Shown: in pieces, positions 30,718-37,428 of the stretch
Numbering within the stretch: the first letter of the stretch is position 1
Layout of the letters: the number at the start of each line of letters is the position of its first letter
Source: Actinomycetota bacterium
GTDB taxonomy: Bacteria > Actinomycetota > Actinomycetes > Actinomycetales > Microbacteriaceae
Direction of reading: 5' to 3'
DNA: 40,578 nt
NCBI GenBank assembly: GCA_020161315.1
Contig: JAIUOH010000030.1
Coordinates: 1 to 40,578, forward strand
Program-made: the position numbers and the translations under genes
The notes under the pieces: generated by a model
Databases searched by the model: none
What the model was told of the DNA's origin: nothing
The model's input: the letters and a program-made list of their open reading frames with translations, nothing else

Positions 30718-31050
30718 CCGGCACCTCCTGAAGCGGCAAAGATCAATGAATGCGGTCACAAGATTGCCCGCAAACCAATCCATACTAGCAATTTCACAGA
30801 ATCTCATGTATTCTTTTAGACTGAACATCGAATCAGCGCGAGCAGGCCACCGCCGGCCGCCGCGCCACTACTTCAGATTTGCTGCTCTGGCCGACCACAC
30901 GGCCGCCCCGCTCGCCAGAGATTTCACCTGGCTGAGCCGGATCGCTACCCGGCATTTACTTGCCCGCAATATTCGCGATCCAGAATCGACCCGTACCGAT
31001 AGTGCACAGGGTCGTGCTCACCGGCGCCCAGAGCGCCTCGAAAGGACATC
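30718..31050. other. Intergenic region between the nucleosidase and the 84-residue gene
   Basis: A 333-bp divergent region. It contains TAGACT at 30819-30824, a possible -10 box for rightward transcription, and a GAAAGGA ribosome-binding site at its right end. A frame at 30746-31054 has no ribosome-binding site or similarity. I see no structured RNA motif that I recognise. Confidence 0.4.
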
Positions 31051-31305
31051 ATGACGAACAACATCACCAAGATTCATACCCCTTACCACGAGCTGGGCGA
31101 CGGTTCGCCCCTCGTGCCCGAGTGGGCGCAGCACCGCAGCGTTTACCGCTCGGCAGGCCGCACTCTCTACCTCGTAGAGACCGACTCGCTGGCCACCGCC
31201 CACCGCGACCTCGACACCCTGTCGAACCGCGGCTGGGATGTGCGCATCGAGCGCGCTGGCAGCAACCCGACTGCAAACATTTCGCTGAGTCGCAAGGCCG
31301 CGTAA
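31051..31305 (+). CDS. Small hypothetical protein (84 residues) upstream of luxS
   Basis: Not recognised. It is a soluble 84-residue protein, starting MTNNITKIHTPYHELGDGSP, with central VYRSAGRTLYLVETDS and a C-terminal GWDVRIERAGSNP. The alternation suggests a small alpha/beta domain. The ATG is well supported by GAAAGGA seven bases upstream, and codon use looks like its neighbours. It stops 12 bases before the structured luxS leader and is likely co-transcribed with luxS. Function unknown. Confidence 0.65.
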   Translation: MTNNITKIHTPYHELGDGSPLVPEWAQHRSVYRSAGRTLYLVETDSLATAHRDLDTLSNRGWDVRIERAGSNPTANISLSRKAA

Positions 31306-31317
31306 CCTTCACGGCTT

Positions 31318-31400
31318 TTGGGGCGAGGATCGCGTAGCGTAAGTACAAACAGTACTTGCAGTGCGAGCCGGCCGCCTTGGCGGCCTGATCCTCGCCCCAA
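31318..31400 (+). promoter_or_regulatory. Structured luxS leader (three-way-junction-like)
   Basis: A perfect 14-bp closing stem (31318-31331 with 31387-31400; TTGGGGCGAGGATC) encloses two hairpins: AAGTAC-AAACA-GTACTT (31341-31357) and GGCCGC-CTTG-GCGGCC (31370-31385). It ends eight bases before the GGAGGG ribosome-binding site of luxS. It could be a cis-regulatory RNA or another of the large intergenic palindromes in this window. Confidence 0.6.
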
Positions 31401-31421
31401 CATCTCTCGGAGGGTGCGCAC

Positions 31422-31913
31422 ATGAGCGACGTCGAACTTGCCGCGGTTGAAAGTTTTCAGCTCGACCACACGAAGGTGCGGGCGCCGTATGTGCGCAAGA
31501 TCGCCGTCGAGCACGGGCCGAAGGGCGACGCCATCACGAACTACGACATTCGGCTCGTGCAGCCGAATGAGGGCGAGATTCCTACCGCCGGCCTGCACAC
31601 GATCGAGCATACGATCGCGGGCCTGTTGCGTACCCGCCTCGGCGGTGTCATCGACATCTCACCGTTCGGGTGCCGCACCGGTTTTCACCTGATCGTGTGG
31701 GGTGAGCCAGCACCCGCAGACGTTGCCGCCGCGATCAAGGCCTCACTCGAAGACATCGCCGAGCGCGTCACCTGGGCCGACGTGCCCGGCGTCTCTGCCG
31801 TCGAGTGCGGCAACTACCGCGACCACTCGCTACATTCGGCACGCGAGTGGTGCAGGCTGGTACTCGAGCAGGGAATCAGCGTTGACGCGTTCGACCGATC
31901 GGTGCTCGCGTAG
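31422..31913 (+). CDS. luxS: S-ribosylhomocysteine lyase LuxS
   Basis: A 163-residue enzyme that splits S-ribosylhomocysteine into homocysteine and DPD, the precursor of AI-2. The metal motif is [10 protein letters not shown] (His59, Glu62, His63), with Cys84 in PFGCRTGF as catalytic acid/base and Cys129 in [11 protein letters not shown] as the third metal ligand. These match the positions known from Bacillus LuxS closely. GGAGGG lies seven bases before the ATG. The divergent nucleosidase would provide its substrate, so the locus covers both steps of methyl-cycle recycling by the LuxS route. Confidence 0.96.
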   Translation: MSDVELAAVESFQLDHTKVRAPYVRKIAVEHGPKGDAITNYDIRLVQPNEGEIPTAGLHTIEHTIAGLLRTRLGGVIDISPFGCRTGFHLIVWGEPAPADVAAAIKASLEDIAERVTWADVPGVSAVECGNYRDHSLHSAREWCRLVLEQGISVDAFDRSVLA

Positions 31914-32005
31914 GCACCATTGGTCTTTGGCGGGCTCGTCACTCGGTGCCCGAACTCCCAGCCCCAAACCGAACACCAAGCCCCAATCCCAGACCTGATC
32001 AAGAT

Positions 32006-32058
32006 CCGGGTCAGAAATGGCTAGTGTGCGGGGCCTTGCACTGTGCCATTTTGACCCG
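32006..32058. repeat. Palindromic element C (copy 2), overlapping the CPBP gene end
   Basis: Arms CGGGTCAGAAATGGC (32007-32021) and GCCATTTTGACCCG (32045-32058) pair with one extra base. Shares its arms with the copy at 16473-16532. The stop codon and last 13 or so codons of the CPBP protein lie in it. Confidence 0.75.
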
Positions 32059-33076
32059 AATTCGGTGACGCGGGCCGCAACACAGGCCCAGCGAGTTGCG
32101 GTTGACGCTTGAACTGGCCGGTCAGGGCTAGCGTCAGCGTGACCGCTGCCAGCACGATCCACCCGGCGACTCCGAGCGGGCTCACGAGCGCCGGGTCAAA
32201 CGGCGCCTCTGCCGCGCCAACCACCAAGAACAGGCCGGCCGAAGCGTTCAACGCGCCGTGACCAACCACCGCGGGCCACACAGACCCGGTGCGCAGGCGC
32301 GCCCAACCAAATAGCACGCCCCAGGCGACACAACCGCCGACCATGAGCAGGACCCCGCTGAAGTCTGTGCGGTTGAAGTTGTAGCCGAGCAAAATAAGTG
32401 GCGCGTGCCACAGCCCCCAGATCACACCGCTGAGCAGCAGCGCCGGCCAGGTGCCGAGCGGGCGCAGCGCAGGCAGTAGCCAACCACGCCAGCCGATTTC
32501 TTCACCGAATGCAAAGATCGAGTTGAAGACCGCCCCAAACGGAATTGCAAGCAACTGCAGCCCCACCAGCAGCCCGAGCGGTGGCAACGAGGCCTTGGCG
32601 GCCTCGGCAGTCGCTGGGTCAAGCGTGGCGAACTGCCCGTCGAGCGTCTGCTGAAAGCCCGAGAAGTGCACGAGATCGAGGGTAAGCCAGCCGAACGCCG
32701 CAGCAACGCCCAGGCTTGCGAGGGTGAGCAAAAGCGGCGCAACCACTGCGGCAACTGTGAACCACACCACACGCTTCGCTGGTCTCAGCGGCCACACACC
32801 CAGCAACCTCAGCCGGTTGCCCCTCATGGGCACCTTCAGCAAAAGCATCACCACGAGCGTGGCGATGGCCGGCGTGAACATCATCACGCTCGCCAGCACA
32901 GTGAAGAGCACCTGATAACCCGGGCGATCCTTGTCGATCAACCAGACTGGCAACGCGATCACCCAGGCGAGCCCGAACGAGATGGCGATGAAGGTGGCTA
33001 CCGCCGCCCACGGCACCCGAGCGGGCGCCGAGACTTCGGGTGATCCCGCGTGCTGAATGCTGTTCTGCTTGCTCAT
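32021..33076 (-). CDS. CPBP family intramembrane metalloprotease
   Basis: A 351-residue multi-spanning protein of the CPBP/Abi (Rce1-like) family. The catalytic motif is FGEEIGWRGWLLP (Glu192, Glu193, Arg197), then WGLWHAPLILL (His224) and VVGHGALNASAG. About eight hydrophobic segments are visible. Bacterial members can process peptides or bacteriocin-related factors, but the target here is unknown. ATG at 33076 overlaps the upstream TGA by four bases. The final residues, NSGQNGTVQGPAH, are encoded by the repeat element, so the C-terminus is probably a recent replacement. Confidence 0.87.
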   Translation of the reverse strand: MSKQNSIQHAGSPEVSAPARVPWAAVATFIAISFGLAWVIALPVWLIDKDRPGYQVLFTVLASVMMFTPAIATLVVMLLLKVPMRGNRLRLLGVWPLRPAKRVVWFTVAAVVAPLLLTLASLGVAAAFGWLTLDLVHFSGFQQTLDGQFATLDPATAEAAKASLPPLGLLVGLQLLAIPFGAVFNSIFAFGEEIGWRGWLLPALRPLGTWPALLLSGVIWGLWHAPLILLGYNFNRTDFSGVLLMVGGCVAWGVLFGWARLRTGSVWPAVVGHGALNASAGLFLVVGAAEAPFDPALVSPLGVAGWIVLAAVTLTLALTGQFKRQPQLAGPVLRPASPNSGQNGTVQGPAH

Positions 33077-34173
33077 CTCTCTGCCCCCTTCGCGACCGCC
33101 GCGAGCACTGCAGCTGCCTCTTCTGCGCCGTCGACGGTCACCGCGAAGATGCGGCCGTCTTGCCGCGTCGCCACGAGACCCTCGCCAGAGCGCATCACAA
33201 TGCCGAAGCGCCCCGGCGCCCACCTGAGGCCCCAGCCACCGAACTCACCGAGCGGGTTGATCTGCGCGGTCTCGACCCGCTGCACGTCTGCGGCCGGCAG
33301 CCGAAACACGGGCCAGCCGATTGTTGACCTCGCTTCGAGGCCGCGCGAGTCGATACGCACCCTGAACCAGGCGGTCGCAGCAAAGAGCGCAACGATCACG
33401 AGGGTAAGCACCCCAACTGCGATCGCGGCAACGTTCTTCACCGTCTCTTCGCCGGGGTCAGCTGGTACGAAAACGATCAGGGCGACCGCGCCGAGCATGA
33501 TTACAATCGTGACACCGATGATGGCAAGAAATGCCTTCGAGGGTCGCACCTCGCCGAACCAGACCGCTCGTTCGCTCTCGGTGAGCGGCAACGGGTCGAT
33601 GGGTTGCTCAGCAGCCCGCACCTCAACCTTCGGCTGCAAGAACCAGCCGAGCACGGTCACGAGCACCCACACTGCGAAGCCGATCGCCATCGCGAGGCCA
33701 ACTCCCCCGGCCTGCTTCGCGTCACTCACATCGAGCTGCACGGCAACCGAAGCGAGCGTCACTATCGCCATGAATACGGCGTAGCCAAGCGAGAACGCGG
33801 CAAGCCCTCGCTGAAAGCCCGCCCACACGGGCAGTGCCCGCTTTGGCGAGGGCGCTGGCATGCGGCTGGCGTACGCCACAAAGGCCCACATCATGAGCAC
33901 GATGCCGTGGCCGGCAAGCAGCAGCATCCAGACGTAACTCCAGGGCGAGCCGAAGCCGTCGGGGCCGCCCGAGCCGCCCCAGTGCGTCGCCGCTGGGATC
34001 GGCATGCGCGGCATCCACACGAGCACGAACACCAGGGCCGCGGTCAGCACCGCGAGCGGCACGATCAGGCCGACCCAGCGCCCGGCGCGCTTTGCACGAG
34101 CCAGGTCGTCTTGCTGAGCGCTCGTGAGACCCGGGTGCGGGCTTCGGTGTTGCTTCGAAATGGCAGCGTTCAC
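33073..34173 (-). CDS. DUF1648 domain membrane protein with PH-like C-terminal domain
   Basis: A 366-residue membrane protein. The DUF1648 part is at the N-terminus (VLVWMPRMPIPAATHWGGSG, with the typical P-x-H-W-G pattern), within a set of four membrane helices; two more helices are at about residues 215-235 and 250-270; the last 90 residues look like a bacterial PH domain (RIDSRGLEARSTIGWPVFRL). Function unknown, but DUF1648 proteins are often the partner of YtrA-type GntR regulators. GTG at 34173 overlaps the GntR stop by four bases and CPBP overlaps its own stop, so all three are one operon. Confidence 0.82.
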   Translation of the reverse strand: MNAAISKQHRSPHPGLTSAQQDDLARAKRAGRWVGLIVPLAVLTAALVFVLVWMPRMPIPAATHWGGSGGPDGFGSPWSYVWMLLLAGHGIVLMMWAFVAYASRMPAPSPKRALPVWAGFQRGLAAFSLGYAVFMAIVTLASVAVQLDVSDAKQAGGVGLAMAIGFAVWVLVTVLGWFLQPKVEVRAAEQPIDPLPLTESERAVWFGEVRPSKAFLAIIGVTIVIMLGAVALIVFVPADPGEETVKNVAAIAVGVLTLVIVALFAATAWFRVRIDSRGLEARSTIGWPVFRLPAADVQRVETAQINPLGEFGGWGLRWAPGRFGIVMRSGEGLVATRQDGRIFAVTVDGAEEAAAVLAAVAKGAER

Positions 34174-34562
34174 GATTGGGGCTCCTTCGCGTGCGGGGGT
34201 CCTGGGGAGGGTTCTGGTGCGGTGCTCGAGACGAGCGAGGCGAGCGCCTGCCTGCCGATGCCGAGGGCTGCGGCACGAGACACGAGCACCTCGACATCTC
34301 GGTGCAGGCCGACGATCTCTGTCGCGATCCTCGTCACTACCGCGCCACGACCGCGCCGCAGATCAACGAGACCCTCGTCACGCAGCTCTTGATACGCGCG
34401 CAGCACCGTGTGTTTGTTCACATCAAGCCCGGTTGCAACGTCGCTTGCCGGCGGTAGTTTTTCGCCCGCGAGGATCTCGCCGCGCGCAACCGCGCGGCGC
34501 ACGGCGTCGGCGATCTGCTCGTAGATGGGGCGCTCGCTCGCGGTGTCGATCGACAGTAGCAC
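34170..34562 (-). CDS. GntR family transcriptional regulator (YtrA-like)
   Basis: A 130-residue regulator with a GntR winged helix at residues 5-75 (ERPIYEQIADAVRRAVARGE, EKLPPASDVATGLDVNKHTV, LRRGRGAVV) and only a short helical C-terminal tail for dimerisation, the YtrA-subfamily layout. The start is GTG at 34562 with GGAGGAG upstream. A 31-bp palindrome sits just before it and is surely its operator by position (inference). It likely represses its own operon with the DUF1648 protein and CPBP protease until a membrane or cell-envelope signal relieves it. Confidence 0.9.
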   Translation of the reverse strand: MLLSIDTASERPIYEQIADAVRRAVARGEILAGEKLPPASDVATGLDVNKHTVLRAYQELRDEGLVDLRRGRGAVVTRIATEIVGLHRDVEVLVSRAAALGIGRQALASLVSSTAPEPSPGPPHAKEPQS

Positions 34563-34580
34563 CGGCGGACTCCTCCCTGC

Positions 34581-34611
34581 AGAATAGTTCTAGTCCAACT
34601 AGAACTATTCT
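34581..34611. promoter_or_regulatory. 31-bp operator palindrome of the GntR operon
   Basis: AGAATAGTTCTAGT-(CCA)-ACTAGAACTATTCT is a perfect 14-bp-arm dyad. TATTCT on the minus strand at its inner end is a candidate -10 box, so repressor binding would block the promoter. Confidence 0.7.
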
Positions 34612-34651
34612 CATGCAGCCTGGCCCGCGGCGCAACCCCCACTCGACGTGC

Positions 34652-34738
34652 TCATCGAGCGTCACAGAAGTGCGCGAGCGTCACCCGTAAATTCGGTGAG
34701 TAAGTGTGACGCTCGCACACTTCGGTGACGCTCAATGA
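34652..34738. repeat. Imperfect 33-bp inverted repeat (palindrome F)
   Basis: Arms 34652-34684 and 34706-34738 match at 30 of 33 positions (internal unit GAGCGTCAC occurs twice per arm), with a 21-base loop, the same loop length as palindrome E. No gene overlaps. Confidence 0.85.
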
Positions 34739-34791
34739 ACGGGTGGGCAAGTGGGCAGGAAGGCGCACAACACACGGCGCTCAGATAGCCA

Positions 34792-34827
34792 AAAGGCGGG
34801 GCAAGGCCGAAGCCTCTCCCCGCCTTT
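34792..34827 (-). terminator. Terminator of the glutaryl-CoA dehydrogenase gene
   Basis: AAAGGCGGGG pairs with CCCCGCCTTT, with an inner AGGC/GCCT pair. On the minus strand it is followed by TTTT-type sequence, 17 bp after the stop. Confidence 0.8.
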
Positions 34828-34843
34828 CAGCGAAACGCGCGTA

Positions 34844-36007
34844 TTAGAACGCGGCGATGCCGGTCAGCTCGCGACCGATCACGAGTTGGTGCACCTCGTC
34901 GGTGCCCTCGTAGGTACGCACCGACTCAAGGTTTGCCATGTGGCGCATCACTGGGAACTCCGAGGTGATGCCGTCGCCGCCGAGCATTGCGCGGCACTTT
35001 GAGGCAATCGCGATGGCCTCGCGCACGTTGTTGAGCTTGCCGACCGAGATCTGGCCGTACGACAGCTTGCCCGCATCCTTCAGGCGTCCGAGGTGCAGCG
35101 CGAGCAACAGGCCCTTCTCGTACTCAACGAACATGTCGGCGAGCTGGCCCTGGATGAGCTGCTTGCCGCCGATGAGCTCGCCGTAGACGGTGCGGGTCTG
35201 CGAGCGGGTCACGGCTGCCTCGAGGCACGAACGCGCGGCGCCCATGACGCCCCAGGCGATGCCGTAGCGAGCCTCGTTGAGGCACTTGAACGGGGCCGAG
35301 AGGCCGCGAGCCTCGGGCAGCATTGCGTCGAGCGGCAGGCGCATCTCGGTCAGCTCGATCTCGGTCTGCAGCGAGGCGCGCATCGACAGCTTGTTATCGA
35401 TAGCGGTTGCCTTGAAGCCCGGGGTGTCGGTCGGCACGACGAAGCCGCGCACGACGCCCTCTTCGTCCTTCGCCCAGATCACACCGACCGAGGCGATGGT
35501 AGCGAGGCCGATCCAGCGCTTCTTGCCGTTGAGCACCCACTCGTCGCCCTCGCGGCGCGCGTTGGTGAGCATCGTGTTGGGGTCGGAGCCGCCCTGTGGC
35601 TCGGTCAGACCGAAGAAGCCGATCGCCTCGCCGCGGCCCATCGCGGGCAGCCAGCGCTGCTTCTGCTCTTCGCTACCGAACTTGTAGATCGCGCCCATTG
35701 CGAGCGAGCCCTGCACCGAGAGCGCGGTGCGGAAGCCCGAGTCAGCAGCCTCGAACTCCATGGCGACGAGGCCGTAAGCGACCGACGACGCGCCGCGCAG
35801 GCCATAACCGTTCATGTACATGCCGAACGCACCGAACTCGCCAACCTCGGGCAGCAGCTCGACGGGCAAGCGACGCTCCTCGAACGCCTGGTCGATGATC
35901 GGGTTGATCTTCGTCTGCGCAAACTCGCGCGCCTTCAGCTGCCACTCGCGCTCTTCTTCTGTGACGAAATCAGAGATGTCAAAAAGTTGATCAATCGTGC
36001 TGGTCAT
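34844..36007 (-). CDS. gcdH: Acyl-CoA dehydrogenase, glutaryl-CoA dehydrogenase-like
   Basis: A 387-residue flavoprotein of the acyl-CoA dehydrogenase family, closest in pattern to glutaryl-CoA dehydrogenase, which oxidises and decarboxylates glutaryl-CoA to crotonyl-CoA. Diagnostic features are GFFGLTEPQGGSDPNTM, the CoA-binding ARYGIAWGVMGAA, and the catalytic Glu367 in VRTYEGTDEVHQLVIGRELTG, where GCDH proteins have TYEGTHDIHALILGR. ATG at 36007 follows AAGGAA. A family III CoA-transferase gene is 66 bp upstream on the same strand, and the pair fits glutarate activation and oxidation. Confidence 0.85.
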   Translation of the reverse strand: MTSTIDQLFDISDFVTEEEREWQLKAREFAQTKINPIIDQAFEERRLPVELLPEVGEFGAFGMYMNGYGLRGASSVAYGLVAMEFEAADSGFRTALSVQGSLAMGAIYKFGSEEQKQRWLPAMGRGEAIGFFGLTEPQGGSDPNTMLTNARREGDEWVLNGKKRWIGLATIASVGVIWAKDEEGVVRGFVVPTDTPGFKATAIDNKLSMRASLQTEIELTEMRLPLDAMLPEARGLSAPFKCLNEARYGIAWGVMGAARSCLEAAVTRSQTRTVYGELIGGKQLIQGQLADMFVEYEKGLLLALHLGRLKDAGKLSYGQISVGKLNNVREAIAIASKCRAMLGGDGITSEFPVMRHMANLESVRTYEGTDEVHQLVIGRELTGIAAF

Positions 36008-36073
36008 TGCGATTCCTTCTGTTTGGATCCTGCGACTACGCGCAGAATGACGTGTGGGTAATACTTGGGTGGC

Positions 36074-37267
36074 TTAGAGCCAGGCGGCACCGCGGTGCTG
36101 GTCAAGCTCAGGTGGCGGGGCACCGTAGCGCGCCGGGGTTTCAGAGAACGAGATTGGGGTGGCGATGGATCGCAGCACCTGCGTGCTGCCGTCGGCCGCG
36201 AGTGACGGAGTCTCTGCGACCATGCCCAGCCCGAGCGACTCGGCCAGGTCGATCGCCTGGGCGATGTTATTCACGCGACCTGCCGGAATATTCGCGGCGG
36301 TGAGCTCGTCGATCCACTCGGCCGCGGGCTTTGCGCGCAGGCGCTCATCGATTGCCGCTCGCAGCTCGACGCGGTGCGCGACGCGAGCGGGGTTGTTTGC
36401 GAAGCGCTCATCGTCAGCCATCTCTGGCGCACCGATCACCTCGCAGAGGCGGCGAAACTGCCCGTCAGTGCCGACGGCGAGCGCAACCTGCTGGTCGGCC
36501 GCGACAAAGGTCTCGTAGGGCGCGATTGACGGGTGGGCGTTGCCCATGCGCCCTGGCGACTTGCCTGTCTCGAGCGTCGACGACGCCTGATTGGCGAGCG
36601 CCGAGAGCAGCGAGCCGAGCAGAGTGACCTTCACATGTTGGCCTCGACCTGCTTCGCCCACCTCGCGGGCGCGCAGCGCGGCCTGAATGCCAATAACCGA
36701 GTTGAGCCCGGTGAGAATATCGACGAGCGCGACGCCCACTTTGGTGGGTTCTCCCCCGGCCTCGTCTGCGGCGCCGGTGATGCTCATGAGCCCGCCAACC
36801 GCCTGCACGAGCAGATCGTAGCCTGGCAGGTCTTTTCCGGCAGCGTCGCCGAAGCCCGAGATCGAGCAGTAGACCACGCCCGGGTTCTCAGCCGAGACCG
36901 CCTCGTAGCCCAGCCCAAACTTCTCCATGGTGCCGGGCTTGAAGTTCTCGATCACTACGTCTGCGGTGGCCGCGAGCTCACGGGCGCGGGCGATGCCCTC
37001 TGGCGCACGCAGGTCGAGCGCAACCGAGCGCTTGCCGCGGTTCACACTGGCAAAATAGGTGCTCTGCCCAACCGCGTTGACCGGCGGTGACCACTGGCGG
37101 GTACCGTCGCCGTCAAGGCTCTCGATCTTGATGACGTCGGCACCGAGGTCAGCAAGAATCATGGTGGCGTGCGGCCCGGCGAGCACGCGCGAGAAGTCAG
37201 CTACTCGAATACCGGCCAGTGGGCCAGTGGCCTGCCCCGTAACTGCTTCAGTCACTTGCATCTCCAT
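36074..37267 (-). CDS. Family III CoA-transferase (CaiB/BaiF)
   Basis: A 397-residue CoA-transferase. The N-terminal core has GIRVADFSRVLAGPHATMIL and DVIKIESLDGDGTRQW; the likely catalytic aspartate is Asp183 in GVALVDILTGL, equivalent to Asp169 of formyl-CoA transferase; NVAHPSIAPYETF-like sequence (GNAHPSIAPYETF) marks the middle. Its neighbour suggests the acceptor is glutarate, with succinyl-CoA as donor, as in the SUGCT/GCDH pair, but this is inference. ATG at 37267 is used; a second in-frame ATG is two codons on. Confidence 0.85.
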   Translation of the reverse strand: MEMQVTEAVTGQATGPLAGIRVADFSRVLAGPHATMILADLGADVIKIESLDGDGTRQWSPPVNAVGQSTYFASVNRGKRSVALDLRAPEGIARARELAATADVVIENFKPGTMEKFGLGYEAVSAENPGVVYCSISGFGDAAGKDLPGYDLLVQAVGGLMSITGAADEAGGEPTKVGVALVDILTGLNSVIGIQAALRAREVGEAGRGQHVKVTLLGSLLSALANQASSTLETGKSPGRMGNAHPSIAPYETFVAADQQVALAVGTDGQFRRLCEVIGAPEMADDERFANNPARVAHRVELRAAIDERLRAKPAAEWIDELTAANIPAGRVNNIAQAIDLAESLGLGMVAETPSLAADGSTQVLRSIATPISFSETPARYGAPPPELDQHRGAAWL

Positions 37268-37428
37268 TCACCTGGAAGTCTCATTCTTCAAGAGCCTGGC
37301 CTTGCGCGGCAGCCCAGAGCACCACCAATTTGGGCGGTGCTGTTGTGGCAATTCTAGGAGCGTTGCAATAGCCACATTTGCGAATCTTTGCACACTCAGT
37401 CACTAGTTAGCTGTGCGAGAATGTCACT

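Noticed and set aside
30746-31054. 102-codon frame between nucleosidase and the 84-residue gene
   Set aside because: No ribosome-binding site, Arg-rich shadow composition, and it overlaps the likely promoters.
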